Assembly: GCF_002891295.1 (NCBI RefSeq)
Contig: NZ_LGUI01000002.1
Coordinates: forward strand, 248,001-312,000
Source: Streptomyces eurocidicus
GTDB lineage: Bacteria; Actinomycetota; Actinomycetes; Streptomycetales; Streptomycetaceae
Direction of reading: 5' to 3'
Length of the DNA: 64,000 bases
Shown: one piece after another, positions 18,950 through 28,235 of the stretch
Layout: the number at the start of each line of letters is the position of its first letter
Position numbering within the stretch: the first letter of the stretch is position 1
The notes under the pieces: generated by a model
Told to the model about the DNA's origin: nothing
Databases searched by the model: none
Seen by the model: the letters and a program-made list of their open reading frames with translations, nothing else
Position numbers and translations under genes: made by a program

Positions 18950-21355
18950 TCAGGCGCCCGGCCAGGTCCAGTCCGCCACCTCCGGAAGATCCGTGCCGTG
19001 CTCACGGATCCAGGCGTGGTGGCGGGTCCGGGCGTCCGCCATGGCCTGGCGGACGGCGACGGCGCGTACGCCCAGGCCGGGGACGCGGTCGAGGACGTCC
19101 ATGACCAGCCGGTAGCGGTCGAGGTCGTTGCGGACGACCATGTCGAAGGGGGTGGTCGTGGTGCCCTCCTCTTTGTAGCCGCGCACATGGAGCCGGGCGT
19201 GGCCGGTACGCCGGTAGGTGAGGCGGTGGATCAGCCAGGGGTAGCCGTGGTAGGCGAAGACGACCGGCCTGTCGGTGGTGAACAGCGCGTCGTACTCCGC
19301 GTCGGTCATGCCGTGCGGGTGCTCCTCGCGCGGCAGCAGCCGCGTCATGTCGACGACGTTGACGAGCCGTACGGCGAGCTCCGGAAGGTGGCGCCGGAGG
19401 AGCCCGGCGGCGGCCAGCGCCTCCTGGGCGGGGACGTCGCCCGCGCAGCCGAGGACCACGTCCGGCGGCCGGTCGCCGGTCTCGGTGCCCGCCCACTCCC
19501 AGACGCCCGCGCCGCGCGCGCAGTGGGCGCGGGCCTCGGCCATGCCGAGCCAGTCGAAGCACGGCTGCTTGCCCGCGACGATCACGTTCACGTGATCGCG
19601 GCTGCGGAGGGCGTGATCGGTCACGGACAGCAGGGTGTTGGCGTCCGGCGGCAGATAGACGCGCACCACCTCGGGGGACTTGTTGAGGACGTGGTCGACG
19701 AAGCCGGGGTCCTGGTGGGAGAAGCCATTGTGGTCCTGGCGCCAGACGTGGGACGTGAGCAGGTAGTTGAGGGAGGGCACGGGGCGGCGCCAGGGGAGGG
19801 CGCGGGAGGTCCTCAGCCACTTGATGTGCTGGTTGACCATGGAGTCGACGATATGCGCGAACGCCTCGTAGCAGGAGAAGAGGCCGTGCCGGCCGGTGAG
19901 GGTGTAGCCCTCCAGCCAGCCCTGGCAGAGGTGTTCGGAGAGGACCTCCAGCACCCGGCCGTCGTGGGCGAGGTGTTCGTCGGTGTCCAGGATCTCCGCC
20001 TGCCACGCCTTGGCGGTCGCCGCGTAGAGGGCCTCCAGGCGGTTGGAGGCGGTCTCGTCGGGGCCGACGACCCGGAAGTCCCGGCGGCCCGCGGTGTCGG
20101 CCATGATCTGCGCCAGCAGGCCGCCGAGCACCCGGGTGGGCTCGTGTTTCGAGGTGCCGGGCTCGCCGACGGGCACCGCGTAGTGCTCCAGCGGCGGCAG
20201 GGGCAGCGAACGGGTCAGCAGGCCGCCGTTGGCGTGCGGGTTCGCGCCGAGGCGCCGGTCGCCCTCCGGCACGAGCTCCAGGACCTCGGGGCGGGGCCGG
20301 CCGTCCTCGTCGAAGAGCTCCTCCGGGCGGTACGAGCGCAGCCAGTCCTCCAGTTGCCGCAGGTGCGCGGGGTTGTCGCGGACGCCGGACAGCGGCACCT
20401 GGTGGGAGCGCCAGGTGCCCGCCACCGGGACCCTGTCGACCTCCGCCGGGCCCGTCCAGCCCTTGGGCGTGCGCAGCACGATCACGGGCCAGTGCGGCCG
20501 GTCGGGCACGCCGTCCTCCCGGGCGACGCGCTGCGCGGTCGCGATGTGGTCCAGGGCGCGGTCCATGGCGGCCGCCATGGACCGGTGCACCTCGGCCGGG
20601 TCGTCCCCGGTGACGTACAGCGGTTCGTGGCCGTAGCCGCGCAGCAGCCGGTCCAGCTCCTCCTCGGGCAGCCGGGCCAGGACCGTGGGGTTGGCGATCT
20701 TGTAGCCATTGAGGTGGAGGACCGGCAGGACCGCCCCGTCGTGGACCGGGTCGAGGAACTTGTTCGCGTGCCAGGACGTCGCGAGCGGGCCGGTCTCGGC
20801 CTCGCCGTCGCCGATGACACAGACGACCAGCAGGCCGGGGTTGTCCAGGGCGGCACCGTAGGCGTGGGCGAGCGAATAGCCGAGCTCGCCGCCCTCGTGG
20901 ATCGAGCCCGGCGTCTCCGGGGCGACGTGGCTGGGCACGCCGCCGGGGAAGGAGAACTGCCGGAAGAGCCGCTCCATCCCCTCCGCGTCGCGGCTCACGT
21001 CCGGGTACACCTCGCTGTAGCTGCCCTCCAGCCAGGAGTTGGCGACCACGGCCGGCCCGCCGTGCCCCGGGCCCCAGACGCAGAGGGCGTCGAGGTCGCG
21101 GGCCTTGACCACCCGGTTGAGGTGGGTGTGGACGAGATTGAGCCCGGGGGAGGTGCCCCAGTGCCCCAGCAGCCTCGGCTTGATGTGCTCGGGCTCCAGC
21201 GGCACGGCCAGCAAGGGGTTGCTCAGCAGGTAGATCTGCCCGACGGTCAGATAGTTGGCGGCGCGCCAGTGCGCGTCCAGGGCGGCCGCTTCGGCGCCGG
21301 TGAGCGACGCCGCCGGCTCGGTGGCACGGCCGGAGTGCGGCGGGCGTACGGGCAT
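18950..21355 (-). CDS. xfp: D-xylulose 5-phosphate/D-fructose 6-phosphate phosphoketolase
   Basis: An 801-residue thiamine diphosphate enzyme that splits xylulose 5-P (or fructose 6-P) with phosphate to acetyl phosphate plus glyceraldehyde 3-P (or erythrose 4-P). Family blocks are clear: [49 protein letters not shown], the ThDP-binding GDGEAETGP, and [16 protein letters not shown]. Length matches the family (about 800). A GAGGAGG ribosome site precedes the ATG at 21355. Acetate kinase, its common partner, is not adjacent here. Placed next to ribose uptake, it could channel pentoses into acetyl phosphate; that link is inference. Confidence 0.95.
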   Translation of the reverse strand: MPVRPPHSGRATEPAASLTGAEAAALDAHWRAANYLTVGQIYLLSNPLLAVPLEPEHIKPRLLGHWGTSPGLNLVHTHLNRVVKARDLDALCVWGPGHGGPAVVANSWLEGSYSEVYPDVSRDAEGMERLFRQFSFPGGVPSHVAPETPGSIHEGGELGYSLAHAYGAALDNPGLLVVCVIGDGEAETGPLATSWHANKFLDPVHDGAVLPVLHLNGYKIANPTVLARLPEEELDRLLRGYGHEPLYVTGDDPAEVHRSMAAAMDRALDHIATAQRVAREDGVPDRPHWPVIVLRTPKGWTGPAEVDRVPVAGTWRSHQVPLSGVRDNPAHLRQLEDWLRSYRPEELFDEDGRPRPEVLELVPEGDRRLGANPHANGGLLTRSLPLPPLEHYAVPVGEPGTSKHEPTRVLGGLLAQIMADTAGRRDFRVVGPDETASNRLEALYAATAKAWQAEILDTDEHLAHDGRVLEVLSEHLCQGWLEGYTLTGRHGLFSCYEAFAHIVDSMVNQHIKWLRTSRALPWRRPVPSLNYLLTSHVWRQDHNGFSHQDPGFVDHVLNKSPEVVRVYLPPDANTLLSVTDHALRSRDHVNVIVAGKQPCFDWLGMAEARAHCARGAGVWEWAGTETGDRPPDVVLGCAGDVPAQEALAAAGLLRRHLPELAVRLVNVVDMTRLLPREEHPHGMTDAEYDALFTTDRPVVFAYHGYPWLIHRLTYRRTGHARLHVRGYKEEGTTTTPFDMVVRNDLDRYRLVMDVLDRVPGLGVRAVAVRQAMADARTRHHAWIREHGTDLPEVADWTWPGA

Positions 21356-21472
21356 AGGGCCTCCTCGGGGCGTGGGCCGGGTGTCGGGTACCCCTCGCGC
21401 GGTAGCCCATGCACCACCGCTCCGCCGGCGACCTCACCTCACCGGTCAGGCACTCTCACCCCTTTATTTCTA

Positions 21473-21515
21473 TTGACCATGCGGTCAACACGGATAGCAT
21501 TGACCGCATGGTCAA
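21473..21515. promoter_or_regulatory. paired mirror-image TetR-type operators over a promoter
   Basis: The inverted repeat TTGACC-ATGC-GGTCAA at 21473-21488 is followed by its exact reverse complement TTGACC-GCAT-GGTCAA at 21500-21515. The centres are 27 bp apart. The left TTGACC can act as a -35 and TAGCAT (21495-21500, spacing 16) as a -10. Both would be covered by bound repressor. The right repeat spans the ATG at 21508. The TetR gene two positions downstream is the obvious ligand-responsive repressor. Confidence 0.75.
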
Positions 21516-21960
21516 TAACATGGGAACAGACAAGCGTGAGTCGGCGTCACTCGCGTCCTTATCGCTCGCAGGGGTGGAGCGACTGGTAGCCGCCTACGTG
21601 GTGGTGGCCTTGGGTACGTTGGCGGCCCTGGCCGTCCTGGCGGCGACGGCACCGCGACTGGCGACCGACGAGGCGTGGGGTCACGCCGTGATCGTCGCCG
21701 TGTTCGCGATCGTGCTGCCCCTGCGGACACGCGCCGCGCTCAGAGGGAGCCCCTCCGGCCTTCGCGCGCTCACTGTCATCGGGTGTGTCCTGCTGGTGGT
21801 GAATCTCGTCGAGGCCGCGCTGCCCGGCGTCTTTCCCGCATGGATGCGCGTAGAGATGCTGGTCATCGCCGCGATGATGCTGATCCTCGCGATCCTGTCG
21901 GTCCGGGTTCGCCGGAACCGCCGGCAGCTCGCCGATCACCGGGCCGACGGTCCACAGTGA
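21508..21960 (+). CDS. small integral membrane protein, TetR-regulated
   Basis: A 150-residue protein with four predicted membrane segments: VAAYVVVALGTLAALAVLAA, WGHAVIVAVFAIVLPL, ALTVIGCVLLVVNLVEAAL and VEMLVIAAMMLILAILSV, and a basic cytoplasmic end. No named family is recognised. The ATG at 21508 lies within the right-hand operator repeat and about 8 nt after a -10-like TAGCAT, so the mRNA may be leaderless. An in-frame ATG at 21520 is an alternative start. The gene ends 4 bp before the TetR gene, forming a two-gene operon. A role in exporting or sensing the TetR ligand is plausible but unproven. Confidence 0.75.
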   Translation: MVNNMGTDKRESASLASLSLAGVERLVAAYVVVALGTLAALAVLAATAPRLATDEAWGHAVIVAVFAIVLPLRTRAALRGSPSGLRALTVIGCVLLVVNLVEAALPGVFPAWMRVEMLVIAAMMLILAILSVRVRRNRRQLADHRADGPQ

Positions 21961-21964
21961 AGGC

Positions 21965-22600
21965 GTGACTACTTCATCCTCACCGACCACAGGGCCGCGT
22001 GCGCGCCGGCGGCGACTCGACGAGAACCAACGCCGGGCACAGATCATGACCGCGGCCGTGGAGGAGCTCGCCGACTGCGGTTACGACGGCCTGTCGTTGA
22101 CTCGCGTCGCCGAGCGGGCCGGTGTCTCCAAGGGCCTGATCTGGCATTACTTCGCCGACAAGGACGACCTGATGGAGTCCACGGCCAAAGCGACCATGAC
22201 CACCATCCGCGACCGCATCGCGGACTCGCTCGACCTGACCGAGCCCGTCCCGGACATCATTCGCGCGGCCCTGCGCCGGGTCGCGGCCTTGACCGTCACC
22301 CACCAGGGAGAGCTCACCGCACTCAACCGCATCGTGCACAACCTGCGTAACCCCGATGGCACGCCGCGCCTGACACCTGACGTCTACGAAGAGACCTACC
22401 AGGCACAGGAGTCGCTGTTCCGACGCGGCCAGACCGAGGGAACCCTGCGCGACTTCGACACGCGCGTGATGGCCATCACCTACCAAGGCGCGATCGGCAT
22501 GATGCTCGGATACCTCGGAACCAGCCACTCCCACATCAGCCCTGACGACTACGCGGACAGGCTCGCGGACATCTTGCTCGCCGGCATCCGGCGAAGCTGA
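21965..22600 (+). CDS. TetR family transcriptional regulator
   Basis: A 211-residue one-component regulator. The N-terminal TetR helix-turn-helix (about residues 22-68) reads RAQIMTAAVEELADCGYDG, SLTRVAERAGVSKGLIWHYF, then DKDDLM. The C-terminal ligand domain is helical. It starts with GTG 4 bp after the membrane-protein stop, so the two are co-transcribed. The two TTGACC-n4-GGTCAA repeats upstream of the operon are its likely binding sites, making the system autoregulated. The ligand is unknown. Confidence 0.9.
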   Translation: MTTSSSPTTGPRARRRRLDENQRRAQIMTAAVEELADCGYDGLSLTRVAERAGVSKGLIWHYFADKDDLMESTAKATMTTIRDRIADSLDLTEPVPDIIRAALRRVAALTVTHQGELTALNRIVHNLRNPDGTPRLTPDVYEETYQAQESLFRRGQTEGTLRDFDTRVMAITYQGAIGMMLGYLGTSHSHISPDDYADRLADILLAGIRRS

Positions 22601-22954
22601 CCGTGGTGGCGCCGCCCCGGATTCGCCGTGCCGTGCGCGTGGGGCGGCGGGCCCCGGGCGGGGTCCGCCGCCCGGGGGGTCCTGCCGCCGCGCCCAGGGG
22701 GCATCGTCCGCCCGCCACCCGAGTCGCCTATCACCCTCCGTGACCGGCCAGGCGCTCCCGGTCGCGGGCGGCGTCGTTCGGGGCGATGCTGGTGGGACCG
22801 TGGCCGGTCCGGCCACCCCGGCGCCCGGCGCCCACGGTGCCGGTGGGTGACGAACGCGGCACCTCGCGACAGCGGCGCCCCCGTCCGGCAGCCGCACGAC
22901 GTCACGCACCCCGGCCGACGGGGACGCTCCATCCGCCCGAGCGAGGGGACGGCT
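22601..22954. other. intergenic, no gene recognised
   Basis: About 350 bases of very GC-rich sequence between the TetR gene and the sigma factor. Open frames cross it, but none resembles a protein family or has a credible start. It presumably carries the sigma-factor promoter; no consensus is obvious. Confidence 0.4.
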
Positions 22955-23773
22955 GTGACCAAGGCAGACACCGCGCCCCGGCGGCGCGCACGCGAGGCAC
23001 CCGACACCGCCGCGGCCTTCGAGCGGCTCGTGACCCTCTCCGGCGGCGCCGAGCGCGACCGGCTCCGGCAGGAGGTGATCGCGGCCTGGCTGCCCATGGC
23101 CGAGCGCATCAGCCTGCGGTTCCGCAGCAGCGGCGAGAGCCCCGCGGACCTGCGCCAGGTGGCCGCCCTGGGCCTGGTCAACGCCGTGGACCGCTACGAC
23201 CCCGGGCTCGGCTACGCCTTCGAGACCTTCGCCGTCCCCACCATCACCGGGGAGCTCAGGCGGCACGTCCGGGATCACGCCTGGTCGGTGCACATCCCGC
23301 GCCGGGACCAGGAGCTGCGGACGGCCGTCCGCGCGGCCCAGGTCGCGCTGGCGCAGCGGGGCGTCCGCGGCCGGGCGGGCCCGGCCGAGCTGGCCGCGGA
23401 GTGCGGGCTGTCCGAGGAGGAGGTGCGGCGCGGGCTGGCCGCCGAGGGCGTGCACCACACGCTGTCCCTGGACCACCCGGTGCTCGGCGCCTACGACCTC
23501 CCGCTCGCCGACACCCTCGGGTGCCTGGACGGCGCGCTGGACCTGGTGATCGACCGGCAGACCCTGCGGCCGCTCCTGAGCGCCCTGCCCGAGCGCGAGA
23601 AATACGTTCTGTACTGGCGGTTCTTCGGGAACCTCACCCAGAAGCAGATCGGCGCCCGGCTGGGCGTCTCCCAGATGCAGATCTCCCGCATCCTCAGCCG
23701 TACCTGCGCCCGGCTCCGCCAGGAGCTGCTCAGCGCGGCCGCGCCGCCGGGCGGCAGTCCCGCCCCCTCCTGA
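22955..23773 (+). CDS. RNA polymerase sigma factor, SigB/SigF/SigG family
   Basis: A 272-residue alternative sigma factor of the sporulation/stress class. Region 2 is visible in SPADLRQVAALGLVNAVDRYD and FETFAVPTITGELRRHVRDH (core binding and -10 recognition). Region 3 follows as AELAAECGLSEEEVRRGL, and region 4 as LPEREKYVLYWRFFGNLTQKQIGARLGVSQMQISRIL. The GTG at 22955 follows GAGGGG at about 8 nt. The RsbW-like ATPase and PP2C phosphatase at 9.7-12.5 kb belong to the same kind of partner-switch circuit, though there is no proof they act together. Confidence 0.9.
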   Translation: MTKADTAPRRRAREAPDTAAAFERLVTLSGGAERDRLRQEVIAAWLPMAERISLRFRSSGESPADLRQVAALGLVNAVDRYDPGLGYAFETFAVPTITGELRRHVRDHAWSVHIPRRDQELRTAVRAAQVALAQRGVRGRAGPAELAAECGLSEEEVRRGLAAEGVHHTLSLDHPVLGAYDLPLADTLGCLDGALDLVIDRQTLRPLLSALPEREKYVLYWRFFGNLTQKQIGARLGVSQMQISRILSRTCARLRQELLSAAAPPGGSPAPS

Positions 23774-23892
23774 GCGGGCGGGCCGGTCCCCCGGTGTCTA
23801 CGGGACGGGTCGGCCCGCGCGTCCCCCGCCCCTGCGAACCCCTGCCCCTACGCCCCCGTCCCTCTTCCGTCACGACAGGCAGGCGCATCATC

Positions 23893-24093
23893 ATGACGTC
23901 GAGTCACACCCGCCTCACCCCCGATCTGCCGCCGCTCGTCGACATCCCCGACCTCCCCGGCGCCCACCGGTCCGACCCGGCGAGCCGGGAGCCCGACGAG
24001 GCCGCCCGCGACACCGGGCCCGGACATGGCGATGGCGCCCATCATGGCCATGATGGGCGCCACGACCGCGCGGGCGAGGACTCCGGCGGCTGA
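23893..24093 (+). CDS. small His/Asp-rich hypothetical protein
   Basis: A 66-residue ORF starting MTSSHTRLTPDLPPLVDIPDLPG and ending in a His/Gly/Asp-rich tract (GHGDGAHHGHDGRHDRAGED). It follows the sigma factor by 120 bp on the same strand and ends convergently with the chaplin gene. A perfect 30-bp palindrome at 24033-24062 encodes part of the His-rich tract. No family is recognised, and the ribosome site (GACAGGCAGGC) is weak. The tract might bind metal, or the coding may be secondary to a structural DNA or RNA element. Confidence 0.4.
   Translation: MTSSHTRLTPDLPPLVDIPDLPGAHRSDPASREPDEAARDTGPGHGDGAHHGHDGRHDRAGEDSGG
24033..24062. repeat. perfect 30-bp palindrome
   Basis: The 15-base arm TGGCGCCCATCATGG is followed immediately by its exact reverse complement, with no spacer. 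It lies within the 66-aa His-rich ORF and about 100 bp from the 3' end of the chaplin gene. Too symmetric to be expected by chance from codon use alone. Confidence 0.85.
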
Positions 24094-24159
24094 CTGTGAC
24101 CCTCCCCACGCGCACCGCGCGGGTGCGGCTCGGCCGCACCCGGCGCGGAGCTTAAGGGC

Positions 24160-24480
24160 TTACCACTTGTCGTGGTCGTAGCCGTCGTGGCCGCCGTAGC
24201 CGCCGTGACCGTGGTGGCCGTGGTGCCCTTCGTTGCCGTCGATGTTGGCGCAGGTGTTGCCGAAGGTCGGGTTCAGCAGGCCCACGATGTCGATGGTGTT
24301 GCCGCAGAGGTTCACCGGGATCTGGATCGGGACCTGAATGACGTTGCCCGAGATGACGCCGGGGGAGCCCACGGCCGCACCCTGCGCTCCGGAAGCGGCG
24401 GAGGCGACTCCCGCCGCGGCGCCGGTCACGGCGAAACCGGCGGCGACGGTCAGGGCAGCAGCCTTGGCGATACGCGACAT
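24160..24480 (-). CDS. chaplin with a His/Gly-rich C-terminal tail
   Basis: A 106-residue chaplin, one of the secreted amphipathic surface proteins that coat Streptomyces aerial hyphae. A signal peptide (residues 1-28, ending GVASA) is followed by one chaplin domain. The domain has the core VISGNVIQVPIQIPVNLCGN and VGLLNPTFGNTCANI, with its two conserved Cys at about 59 and 77. There is no sortase signal, so it is the short type. Unlike ordinary short chaplins it continues for some 24 residues of His/Gly/Asp/Tyr (EGHHGHHGHGGYGGHDGYDHD). ATG 24480 is the natural start; the frame is open upstream to 24546. Confidence 0.9.
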   Translation of the reverse strand: MSRIAKAAALTVAAGFAVTGAAAGVASAASGAQGAAVGSPGVISGNVIQVPIQIPVNLCGNTIDIVGLLNPTFGNTCANIDGNEGHHGHHGHGGYGGHDGYDHDKW

Positions 24481-24889
24481 GGCTAAACCTTTCTCATGGG
24501 TGGTGAGCGGCAATTGTTGCCAGAGAACCCAGAGAGATTTGCTCAATTCGGGCGCAGAGGGCCATAATTAACCCGGTAAGCCCAATAAGTAATATGGAAT
24601 GCGTGGGGTGTTGAGGAAAAACGCTGGGCCGACCGGGTGCCGGTGCGTAACCCCCGGGTGCTCCTGAGAGGGCCCGGGAGGGAGCGGGCGTACGAGCGCG
24701 GCACACCCGCCCGGGACCCGCCGTGACGCCTCCTCGTGCGGTGCCCGTGACGCCCCGTGACCGCCCCGTACGGGCCCGGGGCCGCCCGCCGGCGTGACGG
24801 AGGACACCGGGAGAGATCGCTCATGTGCACACAGGTGAGGAGGTCAAGTACAGTTCTCCGGAGCTTTGATAGATCAGACGAACTGGGAA
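24481..24889. other. divergent promoter region between chaplin and SDR genes
   Basis: About 400 bases with no gene. The part next to the chaplin gene (24545-24605) is unusually AT-rich for this genome (for example CATAATTAACC, AATAAGTAATATGG) and is the likely chaplin promoter. A clear -35/-10 pair could not be fixed. Confidence 0.45.
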
Positions 24890-26374
24890 ATGACACCGCC
24901 GATGACGGTCACTGAAGAAAGCCGCGACGGTGCAGCCCTCGAGGCAGGCATCGATCCCGAGCGGATGGCGATCTGCCTGAGCGTGCTGGACGAGCTCGAC
25001 GGACTGCCCGTCGACCACCCGCAGGCGATCGAGATCCGCCGCGCCACGGCCGGCATCTACCGCATGGTGAAGCAGCGCCGCCGCCAGGAGCGCCGGGCCG
25101 CGAAGACCGCCAACGACAAGGCGGTCACCGAGGCCACCGCGACCGGCGCCGCCGACCGCATCGACGACGAGACCCGGGGCATCCCGCTCGCCGCCACGAC
25201 CGCCGCCCAGATCGTCGGCATCCTGGAGCGCCCCCGCTCCTGCTACATCTGCAAGACCCGGTACACCGAGGTCGACGCGTTCTACCACCAGCTGTGCCAG
25301 CCCTGCGCCACGGAGAACCGCGCCCGCCGGGACGCCCGTACGGACCTGTCCGGCAAGCGCGCCCTGCTCACCGGCGGCCGTGCCAAGATCGGCATGTACA
25401 TAGCGCTGCGGCTGCTGCGCGACGGTGCGCACACCACCGTGACCACGCGGTTCCCCAACGACGCGATCCGCCGCTTCAAGGCGATGCCGGACAGCGCGGA
25501 GTGGCTGCACCGGCTGAAGATCGTCGGCATCGACCTGCGGGACCCCGCGCAGGTCGTCGCCCTGGCCGACTCCGTCGCCGCCGAGGGCCCGCTCGACATC
25601 CTGATCAACAACGCCGCCCAGACCGTCCGCCGCAGCCCGGCCGCCTACCGCGAGCTGGTCGCCGCCGAGGCCGCCCCGCTGCCCGCCGGCGAGCTGCCCG
25701 CCTCCGTGGTCTTCGGCGCCTTCGGCAGCGGCGCGCAGGCCGCCCTGCCCGCCCCCGCGGGCAGTCGGCACGACGAGCTGACCCCGCAGGCGCTCACCGA
25801 GCTCGCCCTGACCAGCGGCTCCGCCTCGCCGGCCCGCGTCGAGGCCGGCACCGCGATCGACGCCGGCGGCCTCGTGCCCGACCTGGACGCCACCAACACC
25901 TGGATCCAGAAGGTCGGCGACGTCGACCCCGTTGAGCTGCTCGAAGTCCAGCTCTGCAATGTCACCGCGCCGTTCGTGCTGGTCAGCCGGCTCCGCCCGG
26001 CCATGGCCGCCTCGTCCGCCCGGCGTAAGTACGTGGTCAACGTCTCCGCCATGGAGGGCGTCTTCAGCCGCGGCTACAAGGGCGCGGGCCACCCGCACAC
26101 CAACATGGCCAAGGCCGCGCTCAACATGCTCACGCGCACCAGCGCCCAGGAGATGTTCGAGACCGACAACATCCTGATGACCGCCGTCGACACGGGCTGG
26201 ATCACCGACGAGCGCCCGCACCCCGACAAGGTGCGGCTCGCCGAGGAGGGCTTCCACGCCCCGCTCGACCTCGTCGACGGCGCGGCCCGCGTCTACGACC
26301 CGATCGTCCGCGGCGAGCAGGGCGAGGACCTCTACGGCTGCTTCCTGAAGGACTACGCGCCCGCCGGCTGGTAG
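24890..26374 (+). CDS. SDR-family oxidoreductase with N-terminal Cys-cluster domain
   Basis: A protein of about 494 residues. The N-terminal 150 residues contain a basic helix (KQRRRQERRAAK) and a zinc-ribbon-like Cys set (SCYICKTRY then LCQPC). The rest is a short-chain dehydrogenase Rossmann fold: nucleotide motif LTGGRAKIGMYIALRLL, NNAAQT, and VNVSAMEG. At the catalytic YxxxK position the sequence is TNMAK (within HPHTNMAKAALNM), so the usual Tyr is replaced. The family occurs widely in Streptomyces, and its substrate is unknown. The start is uncertain between TTG 24866, ATG 24890 and ATG 24902; 24890 has a GGGAA just upstream. Confidence 0.8.
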   Translation: MTPPMTVTEESRDGAALEAGIDPERMAICLSVLDELDGLPVDHPQAIEIRRATAGIYRMVKQRRRQERRAAKTANDKAVTEATATGAADRIDDETRGIPLAATTAAQIVGILERPRSCYICKTRYTEVDAFYHQLCQPCATENRARRDARTDLSGKRALLTGGRAKIGMYIALRLLRDGAHTTVTTRFPNDAIRRFKAMPDSAEWLHRLKIVGIDLRDPAQVVALADSVAAEGPLDILINNAAQTVRRSPAAYRELVAAEAAPLPAGELPASVVFGAFGSGAQAALPAPAGSRHDELTPQALTELALTSGSASPARVEAGTAIDAGGLVPDLDATNTWIQKVGDVDPVELLEVQLCNVTAPFVLVSRLRPAMAASSARRKYVVNVSAMEGVFSRGYKGAGHPHTNMAKAALNMLTRTSAQEMFETDNILMTAVDTGWITDERPHPDKVRLAEEGFHAPLDLVDGAARVYDPIVRGEQGEDLYGCFLKDYAPAGW

Positions 26375-26513
26375 CCGCGCCGGGCGAACCGCCCGCACCG
26401 GGAGATCCCGGGGCGGGCGGTTCCGTCGTTCCCGGGCCCCGCCCGCGCGGGACGCACCCGTAAGGCCAGCCCCGCCTGGCGCGACGCACCCGCCACGGGA
26501 GAGCGTGGACCCC

Positions 26514-28235
26514 ATGGACGCGACAGCGCACGAGCACGGCCGGGACGAGGGTGCCGACGGGGCGGGCGGTGCACCCGGGCCCGGGGAGCCGGACGGGACG
26601 GGCGGGCCCTCCGGGGCGGCCGCCCCGCCGCGCGTGCTCGTCACCGGGGCGACCGGCTACATCGGCGGACGGCTCGTCCCCCGCCTGCTGGACGCCGGAT
26701 ACCGGGTGCGCTGCCTGGTCCGCGACCCCGCACGGCTGCGGGACCAGCCGTGGGCGGACCGCGTCGAGGCCGTCAAGGCCGATGTGACCCGCCCCGGCAC
26801 CCTGCCCCGCGCCTTCGCGGACGTGGACGTCCTCTACTACCTGGTGCACGCGCTCGGCACCGGCCGGGACTTCGAGGAGACCGACCGGCGGGCCGCGCTC
26901 GCCGTCGGCCGCGCGGCCAAGGAGGCCGGCCTGCGGCGCATCGTCTACCTGGGCGGACCCTCGCCCCGGCAGGTGCCCGAGCGCGACCTCTCCCCGCACC
27001 TGCGCTCCCGGGCCGAGGTCGGGCGCATCCTGCTCGGCAGCGGCGTCCCCACCGCCCAGCTCCGCGCCGCCGTGATCATCGGATCCGGCTCGGCCTCCTT
27101 CGAGATGCTGCGGTACCTCACCGAGCGGCTGCCCGCGATGGTCACCCCGAAATGGGTGAACACCCGGGTGCAGCCCATCGCCGTCCGCGACGTGCTGCGC
27201 TACCTGCTGGGCGCCGCCCGGCTGCCCGCCGACGTCAGCCGGAGCTTCGACATCTGCGGCCCCGAGGTCCTCACCTACCGCCGCATGATGGAGCGCTACG
27301 CGGCCGTCGCCCGCCTCCCGCGCCGGGCGGTCCTGCCCGTACCGGTGCTCTCGCCCCGGCTGTCCAGCCTCTGGGTCGGCCTCGTCACGCCCGTACCCGG
27401 CGGCATCGCCCGCCCGCTCGTCGAGTCGCTGCGCCACGAGGCGGTGTGCCGTGAGCACGACATCGCCCGGTACGTGCCGGACCCGCCGGGCGGCCCGGTC
27501 GGCTTCGACGAGGCCGTCCGCCTGGCCCTCCAGCGGGTACGCGACGCCGACGTCGCCACCCGCTGGTCCTCCGCCTCCCTGCCCGGCGCGCCCAGCGACC
27601 CGCTGCCCTCCGACCCCGACTGGTCCGGCGGCAGCCTCTACGAGGACCGGCGCGAGGTGACCGTCGACGCCTCGCCCGCCGCGCTCTGGAGCGTCGTCGA
27701 AGGCATCGGGGGCGAGAACGGCTGGTACTCTTTCCCGCTCGCCTGGTCGGCCCGCGGCCTGCTGGACCGCCTGGTCGGCGGCGTCGGCCTGCGCCGGGGC
27801 CGCCGGGACCCGCAGCGGCTGCGGGTCGGTGACTCACTGGACTTCTGGCGGGTCGAGGAACTGGATCCCGGACGGACGCTGCGGTTGCGGGCCGAGATGC
27901 GGTTGCCGGGGCTGGCGTGGCTGGAGCTGACGGTAGCCCCGGAGGGGCCGGGTCGGGCGGTCTATCGTCAGCGGGCGCTGTTTCATCCGCACGGGCTGGC
28001 GGGGCACGCGTATTGGTGGAGCGTGGCGCCGTTCCATGCGGTGGTGTTCGGGGGGATGGCGCGGAACGTCGCGCGGCGGGCGGGGTCGGGTACGGCGGGT
28101 GGGTGGGGGGGGCTTTGTCCCCACCCCGCCTCTTCCCGCAGCATCCGATGTGCGGCTCCGCCGCGCGGGGGCTCCGCCCCGAACCCCGGTCCTCAAGCGC
28201 CGGACAGGCTGAAAATCAGCCCGTCCGGCGCTTGA
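26514..28235 (+). CDS. NAD(P)-binding epimerase-like protein with DUF2867 domain
   Basis: A 573-residue two-domain protein. Residues of about 40-330 form an atypical SDR/NmrA-like Rossmann domain (LVTGATGYIGGRLVPRLLDAGY). Residues of about 370-520 form the DUF2867 domain (FDEAVRLALQR, ENGWYSFPLAWSARGLLDRL, LPGLAWLELTV, YRQRALFHPHGLAGHAYWWSVAPFH). The substrate is unknown. The ATG at 26514 lies about 10 nt after GGGAGAG; a GTG at 26505 is too close to it. The last 50 residues (from about GSGTAGGWGG) are translated from a Streptomyces intergenic repeat, and the stop lies inside its stem-loop. The original stop may have been lost. Confidence 0.82.
   Translation: MDATAHEHGRDEGADGAGGAPGPGEPDGTGGPSGAAAPPRVLVTGATGYIGGRLVPRLLDAGYRVRCLVRDPARLRDQPWADRVEAVKADVTRPGTLPRAFADVDVLYYLVHALGTGRDFEETDRRAALAVGRAAKEAGLRRIVYLGGPSPRQVPERDLSPHLRSRAEVGRILLGSGVPTAQLRAAVIIGSGSASFEMLRYLTERLPAMVTPKWVNTRVQPIAVRDVLRYLLGAARLPADVSRSFDICGPEVLTYRRMMERYAAVARLPRRAVLPVPVLSPRLSSLWVGLVTPVPGGIARPLVESLRHEAVCREHDIARYVPDPPGGPVGFDEAVRLALQRVRDADVATRWSSASLPGAPSDPLPSDPDWSGGSLYEDRREVTVDASPAALWSVVEGIGGENGWYSFPLAWSARGLLDRLVGGVGLRRGRRDPQRLRVGDSLDFWRVEELDPGRTLRLRAEMRLPGLAWLELTVAPEGPGRAVYRQRALFHPHGLAGHAYWWSVAPFHAVVFGGMARNVARRAGSGTAGGWGGLCPHPASSRSIRCAAPPRGGSAPNPGPQAPDRLKISPSGA

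Noticed and set aside
23848..24139. Minus-strand ORFs opposite the His-rich small gene
   Set aside because: They read the same palindrome in reverse (Met/Ala-rich) and have no start signals.
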